NCBI RefSeq assembly: GCF_014633365.1
Contig: NC_068338.1
Coordinates: 52,339,716 to 52,403,715, forward strand
DNA: 64,000 nt
Source: Diospyros lotus
Taxonomy: Eukaryota > Streptophyta > Magnoliopsida > Ericales > Ebenaceae
Direction: 5' to 3'
Each line of letters starts with the position of its first letter. Within the stretch, counting starts at the first letter, position 1. This document shows, piece after piece, positions 35,351 to 47,999 of the stretch. The notes beneath the pieces are model-generated. The model searched no databases. It was not told where the DNA came from and saw only the letters and a list, made by a program, of their open reading frames with translations. A program made the position numbers and the translations under genes.

Positions 35351-37692
35351 AGCATAAGTTAGATGTGTAATTTGTCTTCAATGGCTCTTTTTTCTAAAGT
35401 ACTGTACTCTCCATCTTTGCCTTATTTGGATCTGCTTTGGTTACATTTTTGTTTGTTTGTTTTTTTGGTTCAGAAGCAGGAAGAACTATTTTTCCAAGTG
35501 CTGTCTGTATTCTCCTTTGCCTCTTCTGGATCCCTTCTGTTTTACTTTTTTGGTTTTGGGGCAGGAAAATGTGCAATAGCACATGACAGTTTGTAATGGA
35601 ACCTTGTGCTATATGCCCTTGTCTGAATTTACCTTTTCTTTTTTCGTTTTAGTATTTATCTTGTGCTTTTGTCGTAGCCCTTCTTCTCTTATTTTCTAGA
35701 TTGAACTGAACAAACTGCAGGAAACAAGTTTTTACTAGTAATTAAAATGGACTTTCATGACCTCAGAATCTCCATAAATATGTAGTTTCCATTCCAAGAT
35801 GCAGCACGATTGAAGCTATACATCAGATTGATCCTTTTGCTACAAATATCACATCGATCAAGCAGCCTGTCAAGCCCTGCCGGTTTTGCTGTATGTGACA
35901 CGGAGAATGGATGAAGGCCTGGACGTTTTCTGAAGCTTCTAAACTGTTTAGGTCCTAGGGTTATCCAGATTGCTATGGAGGGTTTTAAGTGGTTCTAGAG
36001 TGTTCCAGATTCTCTTAGGTTTTAGAATGATCTTTTGTAATGTCCCAAGTGGTTGATAGGTCTGTCTATGAAGAATGCAATCCCAGCCATAGATTTAGAT
36101 TGACCTCCATCCCCGGTTTCGGTAAGAGTATGTATAGAAATAGTATTATTTTCTCATTCTCTCTCGTTCTATCTTTCCGAATGTCTCCCTAAATTGCATA
36201 GAAATAGAAATAAAAAACATTTCGAATATAAAATGAAAATGGAAAAAAACCATTTTTGCAAAAAAATAAAAAAACAAAAAAAGGGTAAAAATGTAAAAAA
36301 TATATATATAAATTTTTTTTTGTAAATATAATTTTTAATATAAAAAATTATAAAAAAAATAGCAGACAATTGAGCAGAACACAAGCAATCGACCAATTAA
36401 ACAATGAAAGTTGTGAAAGTGTGAATTGACAGCAGCATCGAGCAATCGATGGCGAGTGGGAAGCAAGCAAACGCACCGAGCAACCTAACAGGTGAGCAAA
36501 GCACTAAGCAACTGAATCGATGATAGCACGAGCATTGAGCAAATCAACGATGAGAAGGAAGCGAGCAATTGCACTGAGCAACTGAATCGACAGTGGCACA
36601 AACATTGAGCATTGAACAATTGACAATGAAAGGGAATCAAGCGAGCAATTAGACTTGAAAAAATGGCGACCTCGCAAGCAATTGCTTCGAGCACCGAGCA
36701 AATCAATCAATGGCAGCACCGAGCACCGAACAACTGGTTGGCAAGAGAACAACGTTGACAACAAAGGGACGGTTGGAGACGAGATGAAAAATTCATCGAT
36801 TCAATCAAGCTCCGATTAAGACTTCAAAAAATTAGGGTTAGGGTTAGGGCGTGAGCATTGTGGTAGAAGTGAGATAATTTAATATATTTACTGGTTAGAG
36901 AAAAAAAAATCTGACGTCCCAAGCCAAAAATGTGTTTTCAATAGTTTACTTTATTACGAAACTTCTCTCAAAATGTTTTTGAAATTATAGAAACGAATCA
37001 AGAAATTTTTTTGGTTGTTTTCAACGTTTTTGAAATATGAAACGTCTCAAAAATGTAAAAACAACGTTTCTAAGCTGTTTCCATACATAACAATATAATA
37101 GGTGTCTCCTAAGCTCAAACTCCTCGTAAATTTAGCACTATTTTTTTCTTCTATAAATAAAAAAACATTAAACAAGAAAAAGCAAACAAGCTTCTATAAG
37201 AAACAAGCTGGGATATATCTCGTGAAAAAACAAAGAAAGATTACAAGACTCTCGCTAGGAGAGAAAATACAACAATTATGGCCTCAAACATGCGAGGCAT
37301 AAAGTAAAAAAACATCACATATAATAATGGGAGAATAGCCAAATACACAAAGGGTCGGAGAGAACAGAGGCGCAGACTTATCACTGTTGAGAGGATGTGA
37401 CAAGCTTCTTCAGGTTTTTCTACCAAAGGCACTGCACCTGAAAGTTTCACATTCTCAAAGAGAAGTATGTTCTTATGCATTCCCATGGAAAAAAAAATTG
37501 AGGGCGGCTTTCCTCAATGCGTTGAGAAAATATATTATTATTAATCCTACTCAAATATAAAATGCCGTGACATGTTATTTAATTCATATGGTTCAAGCTG
37601 CAGCTGTCTATCCTAAGTAGTAGTAGCTTGCAACACAAACATATGGAAATTGACCCCAGCGAGAGAGAAAGAGATGAAGAAGGGGAATGAAG
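35351..37692. other. Tail-to-tail intergenic region, unit B
   Basis: Aligns with 11728-13713 of unit A over its length, including the transposon-like GAGCAATTG region at about 36130-37090. About 150 bp near 37135-37370 (small-exon-like sequence) is extra relative to A. No gene is called. Confidence 0.55.
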
Positions 37693-39777
37693 TCAGTGAT
37701 CTTGATAGGCTCCCCATGCTTGCTGCTGCAATGGTATTGTCAAGGTGAGGCCAGAATCAGAACTCAACCAACCAAATTTCTCCAGGAGCTTCTTGATTAG
37801 ATCACCTGCCGCATAGGATACGCCTGAGGCCATAAACCCCGCTACCACATAGTATATTACAGTTGTTATGTAAGACCTGGGCGGCCTCTGGGTGTAAGCC
37901 TTCCCGGTAGCAAGTAGTATGATGCAAAGAAGAGAGGAAGCCGCAACAGCGATGAGTTTGAAATCCCTGTTGTCGCTCTCACGAAACGAGAACCCATAGA
38001 TGACAGGAGAAAGCAAGCCAAATATGAGATACGATAAGATGGCAAATGTTGCGTGAAGCGAGAATTTGCCTTTCTGCCCCAGTAACTCTTGATAACGATC
38101 TAGTTGCTTGCTAGTTTGATCAGATGCATCCTCTGCTGTTTCAGTGGAGATGCTCCCAGAATGGTCATTTTTCAGCTCCCACAACTGTATACAGGTCATA
38201 AGTATTGTCAATTTAGAAGAGAAAAGGCAGAGAGAACACATTCTATAGAATTTGTCATGGTAAAAGTTACTCTAGCGTTGTAAGGACAACAAGGGTTTCA
38301 ACCATGCTTGTTAACCTTTTAAACATGTATACTTTTATTCATTAAATTTAACCTGCAAAATATAATATAAGATCAATTTAACCTGATTCACTACCACTGG
38401 TTGAATAGGCCAGTCACCAATTCAACCGGCCAGTTTGTGTTTGGCCACCCCAGCTGGTTCGGCAATCTGTTCTGGTTTTCAAAACATTGGTAACACTGAT
38501 TTATGGTCTACTGGTGTTTTTATCTATTTAGATTATTTCTAGTAACTCTTCTATTTGTAGATTTCTAATAATTACAGTGGAGGCATTTGGAGTTCATACA
38601 GAAGTACATGAGCTCAAAGACAAAAGACGTGATTTAGAGTCAAATCAAAATCAATCTACACCCAACTATTAGAAACCCATGATTTAGAATATGTATCATC
38701 TTCTTGACCAAAGCATTCTTTATGAAATTTTAACTTTTTTATTTGAGAAAGACACTGTTTGATTGGTAACCTTTGGAATGAATACTACATTGATTCCAGC
38801 ATTAGCAAAAAACCATCCCTTTAATTTTCATGATCAATGACTTCTCTTTAATTTTCTTCGAACCTTTTATTGAGTCATGGATAACTAAAAGGAGTTGAAA
38901 GGAAAGACTCACATTGTGTCCAATGACTAAAAGTCCTCCAATCAGATTAGCCAATCCCAGAGCCAATATGTTCACTGCAATACCAATAGACAAGGTCATT
39001 CCCATGGTGAAAATAAGTTTCAAAGACCCAAAGATGAAAATAGTTTCCTTCAGCTATTTGTGCATGTATTATGTGGTTATACAATGAAAGCATGAATTTA
39101 ATGTACAGGTGCAGAACAAATAGTTCGTAACCGCATACACCTCTTTGACCTAGTCTCATAGAAAATAATCCAAGAGTTGAATTTTTGACGGCCATTGTGG
39201 ATAGATCTTGCATGACAAGTACCAACTACCATTCCAATTCAAGAATATGTAAAATAAAATCTTCAATTTCTTCCCTTGTGTCAAAAAGTCAACGGAAATT
39301 GATAACTGGACATATTTTCTGTAGTGGTAAAAGCTTGGAAGTAAGCACAATAATTAGGTCTGAGCCTAAAGGAATCCACTCTTTTGATAGACAAGGGCCA
39401 AACTCTCAACACCTCAAAAGTAGGAGCTCATGTTGGTAAATGGTTTTTATTTTTTGGAGATAGTAACTATTCAAAGTACCTAATACCATAATATAAATTG
39501 GACAAGAAGAAAAAAAATTAAGTGTAATAATTTCACATACTGATATATCACTTTCTTTATTAGATTAAGTAAAGCTGAAAGAAAAATGCAGCACACTTAC
39601 ACGTGGTGGTATCAGCACCAGCTGCAGATAACACCACACCTAGGCTTGTAATTGATTCAACCAAACCACCATATACGATGCTTTTTATTATATCCATTCC
39701 ATGAAATCCTCTAGCTTCAGCAGGAATAATATCTTGTACTCCCTGAGCAGCTGGGACAACAATGATTGCATCAGTAC
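37693..39777 (-). pseudogene. Copy B exons 9-11: VIT-like membrane domain, open
   Basis: The three exons join in frame (177, 62 and 492 nt) and keep all five hydrophobic segments and splice borders of copy A. Exon 9 has lost 57 nt in frame from the linker (copy A residues following AIIAV). Exon 11 lacks one serine codon. The part is intact enough to be functional if joined to an upstream promoter and start, which the rearranged middle makes doubtful. Confidence 0.8.
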
Positions 39778-40259
39778 CTGCAAATGTTTTAAGGCAACAG
39801 TGTGGCATGTGATGCGTATAGCACGATAATACTATGTTTTTGATGAATAAATGGGTATGAGCATAAATCATTATAATAAGGAGCTTGAAGCCATTATGTG
39901 GTTAACTATGCCAACGCAAGAAGACAGATGAGAAAAACTAGCTCACCATCACAAAATCATTTAATTTCTGGAAGGATACAGAATGCACTTCAATTAAGTA
40001 GATACATTTCTCAGATGGAACTTTTGCAGACTACCAAGGGCTTTCATAAAAAATAAGTAAAGAAGAAGGGACTTCTTCAGCAGTAATATTTTATTAGTTC
40101 TCTCTCCAAATAGGAAAGATTAGACTATCATATTATTAGCTGGTCTGTTTTTCTGGTCTCACCAGTTAGTTTATCACATCCTCAGTGGATAAATGGGAAA
40201 TAGGGTTTAAGCCTCACAATCTCATTTTACGGTTACCTATGAAGTCATTACAAGTTTAC

Positions 40260-40590
40260 AGAATACCGAGCTATAACTCAAGGTATATGTGAGATAATTT
40301 GGCTTGGGAAACTAATATACATATAACTATCCCTACAAGGCTATATAGTGACAACAAATCAGCCATAAACATCGTGAATAACCCAGTTCAACATGACCGG
40401 GTGAAACATGTAAGAATTGATCAACATTTCATTAAACAGGAAATTGAAGATGGAGTCATCAACCTTACATATATTCGTACTGGTGTACGAGAAGTAGACA
40501 TTCTTACAAAGGCCATGACTAAACAAGGGTTTGAATTAATTAGAATCAAGTTGGAAATGAGAGATATCTATTCACTAGCTTCAGGGGAAG
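40260..40590 (+). mobile_element. Truncated copia internal region (RNase H end)
   Basis: Reads the C-terminal part of copia RNase H (EYRAITQGICEIIWL, then SDNKSAINIVNNPVQHDRVKHV and HIDQ-like) in two frames, ending at a polypurine tract (CAGGGGAAG) before the LTR. The left border at about 40259 joins directly to ER-body-like intron 8 sequence (matching 16300-16309 in copy A), so the rest of the element was deleted along with exons 6b, 7 and 8 of this block. Confidence 0.85.
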
Positions 40591-40948
40591 TGTTGAAGAA
40601 GGATTCCAGCTGAATAATGAAAGAGCATATTGGAATTTGAGATAAGATGATAAGGAGAAGAGTTTGAAATTAAAGATAGCTGGGAGATAAGGAAAGGATA
40701 AGAAGTTACAAATAAAGCTGTTCAAAAAGATAGGAGAAAACTACCTTTCAAGTTTAAATCCTATCATATCTGTCGTTGGATTGTACTTTTAATTTTTTTT
40801 TTTTTGAATTCGTACATTCTAGGAGCAAACTAAGGTCTGCTCATGTATATATATCTAGGAGGAGATCAAATACAAGTGTGATCGAATTCATTTCTGTTCA
40901 CCTCCCATCCCACTTAGATTCTTTCTACTTGAATATCTTAATTGTTCA
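40591..40948 (+). mobile_element. 3' LTR of the copia insertion in exon 6 (block 3)
   Basis: 358 bp, TGTTGAAG..TTGTTCA, preceded by the polypurine tract and followed by CTTTC (40949-40953), the right-hand target duplication in exon 6. It is nearly identical to the solo LTRs at 43017 and 45926. Orientation is opposite to the host gene. Confidence 0.9.
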
Positions 40949-42690
40949 CTTTCCCAGCAAGTTGTGTTGCTGGATTATCACTTCCATTATCCTGTTGAAT
41001 TTCATCAGTAGAGTATGACAAATCTAACTCATAAACAGTACCCAAATCAGCAGGATCCAGAACAGCCCCCTCTGTTCAAGATGTCATGAAAAGCATCTAG
41101 CAGTCAGCATAAAACTTCACATCCATCATATTCAGTGATGGGAAAATACATAATTATTGTTCAACCATTGTCATTAAATACCCTCAATCATCTTTGTGAA
41201 AAGGTACTATATCGAAAGATAAACGTGAAGGATTTTATGCCCTAGGAACAAAGATGAAGTATAACCTTCTTATCAGTTTCATCAACATTTAGAAGGCATT
41301 GATAAAATCTATACATGCCAGTGTTGTTTGAAGATGAGCTGTTTCTGTTATTGTATGAAATAACTGCATGGGAAACAGAAAATTTTGTGCATGTAGCATA
41401 TTAGGACATGGAATTTAAAAGAAGGATTAATCAATTAATTTGCTAGTTGCTATAGCATCTACATTAGGAGTGCATAAATTTGGTCAGAACAGTGGAGTTT
41501 GTAATAAGATATCGTTTATAAAAATTCACATTATCTTTCACTTCATTAAGATGTTTATTCCACCACAAGCAAAACTAAATATCTTACCTATAGGAGGTCA
41601 TTGATTCTTTTTGTTTTTAGTTACACCATCTAATTGTTATCGTTCACAAGTAACAAATGGGTATTGTCCCTGTACCTATGCCTCTTTCTGTAACATGATC
41701 TAGGTTCTCTTCTGTTTCATCATACCCACCTCTCTGAGGTTCACCTTGACCATCAAATGATTGATGAGGTGATTTAATTTCTTTTTTTGATGCTTCAACA
41801 CTACTGTTTTCCACATCTGCCATGTGACCACTTCCTGCATCAGCAAATCAAGCAAGAACTAGAAACATCAGCAGAAGGGATAGTTCTCAATACTGGAATA
41901 TCTAGCACACATATTGAGATCTTATTTTGCCACAATAGCTAAGTCCCGTTTATTTTTTATTAAGAGTATTTCTTTCCCTACTAATGCACCTACCAGAGTA
42001 ATATTATTTTTACACTAATTCTTGACTATTAGATGTCAAACCGATATGTTCCAAATTTTTTTGCTTCCAACTTATTTTAGATCTCTCATTCAGAAAGAAT
42101 TAGTATGACCAAAATATATAATGTCATCTGGAAGACAGCAGGTGTACCTGAAGAGTAAAATGATTATTTGTCAACAAAATCAACTAAATAATCAAAAAGA
42201 TTGTAGATGGGTAGTACCTTGAGCAACAAGCACTGTTTCTGCATGTGATGAGAAAAGATGGGAAAACCAATTTTTCTTCACCTCAGAAATTGGCCGAGGA
42301 CTTTGTATGTTTTCCTTCTCACTTTTATCCCAAAGTTTCTTGAACAGTTTAAACCCACTACCTGTGAAATTCAGTTAAAATTTCAGTTTTGTGTCTGAAG
42401 CAAAAACCTCAATGTTATAACCCAGCCAGAAAAATACGTGCAAAACATCTCAATACTGATTTTAAAATTCAAGGGTTATTGGCACCAGTAGCTTTTGGTC
42501 TTCCCTTGTGTCAACATGAAGTAAACACTGAAGTACTTGAATAGTTTAAGTGGTGTCAATCCTCATTTGGGGACTCAGATCATTCACAGACAAGGTAAAA
42601 TCAAATAGTCTACACATGCTATGACTAAGAATCCAGTATAAGAAATTCCCAAGATCTCATAGAGGAAGAACATAAACAAGCAAATGGTAT
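40949..42690 (-). pseudogene. Copy B block 3: exon 6a, exon 5, exon 4
   Basis: Gene-order exon 4 (42361-42218, 48 codons open), exon 5 (41834-41676, 53 codons; lacks six codons relative to copy A) and the 5' 123 nt of exon 6 (41071-40949), which then runs into the LTR. Splice borders are GT..AG. The intron 3 part ends at 42690, where it joins intron 6 sequence of the next block with a 5-bp shared TATTT. Confidence 0.82.
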
Positions 42691-44392
42691 TTTAAAGTCA
42701 GGAATATAATTACTACTACACAATTTAAAGGTTAAGCTGAAGTGTAAATAGTGCAGGCCGATTATATCTAATGACTGAGGAGAAGTTAGCATGCCATAAT
42801 AAACTTTGTAGTATAATTAGCGATCATTGTCATCATCTGAAGTAAGGAACTATACCTGCAGGTTTACTTTTTATAGCCACATTGAGTTTCTCACCCATAT
42901 GGGATTCCTCAACAACTAAAGAATCTGTGCTTGAATGAACCAGAATCCTCAGTCCTTCTTGGTTATGTTCAAAAGTAGCGTTTTTGACAGGTTTCAGAAT
43001 GTGCCCCAAAGCTTTCTGTTGAAGAAGGATTCCGGCTGAATAATGATAAGAGCAGATTGGAATTTGAGATAAGATGATAAGGAGAAGAGTTTGAAATTAA
43101 AGTTAGTTGGGAGATAAGGAAAGGATAAGAAGTTACAAAAAAAGCTGTTCAAAAAGATAGGAGAAAACTACCTTTCAAGTTTAAATCCTATCATATCTGT
43201 TGTTGTACTGTACCTTTAAATTTGTTTTTTGAATTCGTATATTCTAGGGGCAAACTAAGGTCTGCTCATGTATATATATCTAGTAGGAGATCAAATACAA
43301 GTGTGATCAAATTCATTTCTGTTCACCTCCCGTCTCACTTAGATTCTTTCTACTTGAATATCTTAATTGTTCACTTTCCCAGAAAGTTGTGTTGCTGGAT
43401 TATCACTTCTGTTATCCTGTTGAATTTCATCAGGAGAGTTTGACATATCCAACCCATAAACAGTACCCAAATCAGCAGGATCCAGAACAGCCCCCTCTGT
43501 TCAAGATGTCATGAAAAGCATCTAGCAGTCAGCATAAAACTTCACATCCATCATATTGGGTGATGGGAAAATACATAACTATTGTTCAACCATTGTCATT
43601 AAATACCCCCAATCATCTTTGTGAAAAGGTACTATATTGAAAGATAAAGGTGAAGGATTTTATGCCTCAGGAACAAAGATGAAGAATAACCTTCTTATCA
43701 GTTTCATCAACATTCAGAAGACATTGATAAAATCTATACATGCTAGTGTTGTTTGAAGATGAGCTGTTTCTGTTATTGTATGAAATAACTGCATGGGAAA
43801 TAGAAAATTTTGTGCATGTAGCATATTAGGACATGGAATTTAAAAGAAGCATTAATCAATTAATTTGCTAGTTGCTATAGCATCTGCATTAAGAGTGCAT
43901 AAATTTGGTCGGATCAGTGGAGTTTGTAACAAGATATCGTTTATAAACATTCACATTATCTTTCACTTCATTAAGAGGTTTATTCCTCCACCAGCAAAAC
44001 TAAATATCTTACCCATAGGAGGTCATTGTTTCTTTTTTATTTTTAGTTACACCATCTATTTTTATAGTTCACAAGTAACAACTGGATATTGTCCATGTAC
44101 CTGTGTCTCTTTCTGTTACTTTTTCTGATGCTTCAACACTACTTTTTTCCACATCTGCCATGTGACCACTTCCTGCATCAGCAAATCAAGCAAGAAGAAC
44201 TAGAAACATCAGCAGAAGGGATAGTTCTCATTACTGGAATATCTAGCACACAAATTATTGAGATCTTATTTTGCCACAATAGCTAAGTCCCATTTATTTT
44301 TTATTAAGAGTATTTCTTTCCCCACTAATGCACCTACGTAGAGTAATATTATTTTCACACTAATTCTTGACTATTTGATGTCAAACTGATGT
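42691..44392 (-). pseudogene. Copy B block 2: short exon 5, exon 6a-LTR-6b
   Basis: Gene-order short exon 5 (44172-44101, 24 codons) and exon 6 split by a solo LTR (43496-43374 and 43016-42856). Exon 6b keeps its GT donor. The upstream edge at about 44392 joins intron 4 sequence to intron 7 sequence of block 1 (shared GTGTT); the downstream edge is the 42690 junction. Confidence 0.82.
43017..43373 (+). mobile_element. Solo LTR in exon 6 of copy B (block 2)
   Basis: 357 bp, TGTTGAAG..TTGTTCA, flanked by the 5-bp target duplication CTTTC at 43012-43016 and 43374-43378. No internal sequence remains, so the element was reduced by LTR-LTR recombination. Removing one CTTTC plus the LTR restores exon 6 exactly as in copy A. 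Confidence 0.92.
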
Positions 44393-47300
44393 GTTACTTG
44401 AAAGGAAGAATGTACTAGCCCTTGATCCATTGGAAGCACACAAGCTATTATCAGAGTATTAAGTATTAAATGAGTACAAGAACATTAGGATCACTGGCCT
44501 GTTAGGTTTGGTGTTGGTTCTATAAATATTTTAGTGAATGAGGGATTTAAACACATAAATAGCTGTTTCATCTAAAACAAACAACAATAAGGATGGATTT
44601 CAATTTTCCTTTGTAAAATTACAGTAAATAAATCAATAAACACGCTTACTTGGTTAAGACTTGAAACTCAAAAGTGCCACACCTCCAGATTACCTACAAC
44701 ATAATAATCATGTAAAAGAGCATGCACAGAGCATGAGGCTACCCGCTATGCGAGGGGCAGGGGAGGGTCATTTTTTACCTGATCGTTGCCTTCTGTTTAC
44801 AAAAAGGCCATTTCCACAACTTGAGCCCTTTCCAGTTACAAAGGCACAACCAGACAATTTTACCATTCCTACCACTGCTTGCTAGTGTAATCAAGTGAAG
44901 ACAGAATTTATCTGTGTGATATTTAATCCTAAAGGAGCATGGTTTAGCAAGGTCCTGTAATTTCAATCTGGTAAGTTGCTATAATCATCTAGTAGTTTAC
45001 ATCAATATAATCTCAACAACACCATTTGGCGAAGAACTAACAATGACTTTCAGGCTGTGACCTAAGAAAGCGAGAGAAAACAAATGTGTACATATTTTTA
45101 TTGTCACAAATTTTAGAGGCGGAACATGCCATCACAGGTTAAGATATGCAAACACACCCTGGAAAGAAGAGGGCACGGTGCAGTTCTTAGGATAAGAAAT
45201 GGAAGAATTAATTTGCATACCATTATGACTTATCTTGACTTCTGTATTTTGATATTCCACTAGAGGCTTTGTGGAAGGACTGGCATCAACGTTTTGCCCA
45301 TTCTCAGAAAGATCTGCTAGAATATCCACATTCTCACTGATATCTGACTCTCCAAGTACTGAAGCTGGTTTTGACAATAACAGGATGGAGTCTGTACCAT
45401 CTGCACACATTCCCTTCTTAAATGAGGACTGCTTTAAAATCAAGGAGGACAAAGTAAGCTTATTTCCAACAGAATTACTGGCTATACAGCAAGGAAAAAG
45501 TAACAACTTAAAACCATAAGCACCGCACTTTTAAAAGTTGAAGGATTTATTTCCCCCCAATAAGCTAGGTGGTCACAAAAAGGAAAATATTCTGCCCGTG
45601 GATATTTTAAAGTCAGGAATATAATTACTACTACAAAATTTAAAAGTTAAGCTGAAGTGTAAATAGTGCAGGCTGATTGTATCTAATGACTGAGTTGAAG
45701 TTAGCATGCCACAATAAACTTTGTAGTATAATTAGGGATCATTGTCATCATCTGAAGTAAGGAACTATATCTGCAGGTTTAATTGCCGCATTGAGTTTCT
45801 CATCCATATCGGATTTCTCAACAGTCAAAGAATCCGTGCTTGAATGAACCAGAATGTTCAGTCCATCTTGGTTATGTTCAAAAGTAGCGTTTTTGACAGG
45901 TTTCAGAATATGCTCCATAGCTTTCTGTTGAATAAGGATTCTGGCTGAATAATGATAAGAGCAGATTGTAATTTGAGATAAGATGATAAGGAGAAGAGTT
46001 TGAAATTAAAGTTAGTTGGGAGATAAGGAAAGGATAAGAAATTACAGATAAAGTTGTTCAAAAAGATAGGAGAAAACTACCTTTCAAAGTTTAAATCCTA
46101 TCATATCTGTTGTTGTACTGTACTTTAATTTTTTTTTTTTTTGAATTCATATATTCTAGGAGCAAACTAAGGTCTGCTCATGTATATATATCTAGTAGGA
46201 GATCAAATACAAGTGTGATCGAATTCATTTCTGTTCACCTCCCATCTAACTTAGATTCTTTCTACGTGAATATCTTAATTGTTCACTTTCCCAGCAAGTT
46301 GTGTTGCTGGATTATCACTTCCGTTATCCTGTTGAATTTCATCAGGAGAGTTTGACATACCCAACTCATAAACAGTACCCAAATCAGCAGGATCCAGAAC
46401 AACCCCCTCTGTTCAAGATGTCATGAAAAGCATCTAGCAGTCAGCATAAAACTTCACATCCATCATATTCAGTGATGGGAAAATACATAATTATTGTTCA
46501 ACCATTGTCATTAAATACCCCCAATCATCTTTGTGAAAAGGTACTATATCGAAAGAAAAACGTGAAGGATTTTATGCCTCAGGAACAAAGATCTTATCAG
46601 TTTCAACAACATTCATAAGACATTGATAACATCTATACATGCTAGTGTTGTTTGAAGATGAGCTGTTTCTGTTATTGTATGAAATAACTGCATGAGAAAT
46701 AGAAAATTTTGTGCATGTAGCATATTAGGACATGGAATTTAAAAGAAGGATTAATCAATTAATCTGCTAGTTGCTATAGCATCTGCATTAGGAGTGCATA
46801 AATTTGGTCAGATCAGTGGAGTTTGTAATAAGATATCGTTTATAAAAATTCACATTATCTTTCACTTCATTAAGAGGTTTATTCCTCCACGAGCAAAACT
46901 AAATATCTTACCTACAGGAGGTCATTGTCTCTTTTTTGTTTTTAGTAACACCATCTAATTTTTATCGTTCACAAGTAACTACTGGGTATTGTCCATGTAC
47001 CTAAGCCTCTTTCTGTTACTTTTTCTGATGCTTCAACACTACTTTTTCCAACATCTGCCATGTGATCACTTCCTGCATCAGCAAATCAAGCAAGAACTAG
47101 AAACATCAGCAAAGGGGATAGTTCTCATTACTGGAATATCTAGCACACATATTGAGATCTTATTTTGCCACAATAGCTAAGTCCCATTTATTTTTGATTA
47201 AGAGTATTTCTTTCCCCACTAATGCACCTACCTAGAGTAATATTATTTTAACACTAATTCTTGACTATTTGATGTCAAACCTATATGTTCCAAATTTTTT

Positions 47301-47950
47301 TGCTTCCAACTGATTTTAGATCTCTCCTTCAGGAAGAATTAGTATGACCAAAATAAATAATGTCATCTGGAAGACAGCAGGTGTATCTGAAGAGTAAAAT
47401 GATTATTTGTCAACAAAATGAACTAAACAATCAAAAAGATTGCAGATGGGTAGTACCTTGAGCAACAAGCACTGTTTCTGCATGTGATGAGAAAAGACGG
47501 GAAAACCAATTTTTCTTCACCTCAGATATTGGCCGAGGACTTTGTATGTTTTCCTTCTCACTTTTATCCCCAAGTTTCTTGAACAGTTTAAACTCACTAC
47601 CTGTGAAATTCAGTTAAAATGTCAGTTTTCTGTCCAAAGCAACAACCTCAATGTTATAACCTGGCCAGAAAATACGTGCAGAACATCACGATACTGATTT
47701 AAAATTCAAGGGTTATTGGCACCAATAGCAGATTTTGGTCTTCCTTTGTGTCAACATGAAGTAAACACTGAAGTACTTGAATAGTTTAAGTGGTGTCAAT
47801 CCTCATTTGGGGACTCAGATCATTCACGGACAAGGTAAAATCAAATAGTCTACACATGCTATGAGCGAGAATGCTGTATAAGAAATTCCCAGGATCTCGT
47901 AGACAAAGAACATAAACAAGTAAATGGTATTTGCACCTAAAAATTTCCAT
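44393..47950 (-). pseudogene. Copy B block 1: exon 4, short exon 5, exon 6a-LTR-6b, exon 7
   Basis: Gene-order exon 4 (47600-47457), short exon 5 (47072-47001, 24 codons), exon 6 split by an LTR (46408-46286 and 45925-45771) and exon 7 (45400-45221, 60 codons). Exon 7 keeps 11 codons that copy A lacks, so copy A is the deleted form there. Exon 6b has lost six bases and its donor reads AT instead of GT. The block continues upstream into intron 3 without a break and is the original frame of the gene. Confidence 0.82.
45926..46285 (+). mobile_element. Solo LTR in exon 6 of copy B (block 1)
   Basis: 360 bp, TGTTGAAT..TTGTTCA, flanked by CTTTC at 45921-45925 and 46286-46290. It occupies the same base position in exon 6 as the other two LTR copies, so all descend from one insertion. 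Confidence 0.92.
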
Positions 47951-47999
47951 AAAAGATAACCAGAAATATCATTGTTAAGAGATAATATTTATTCAAGAG

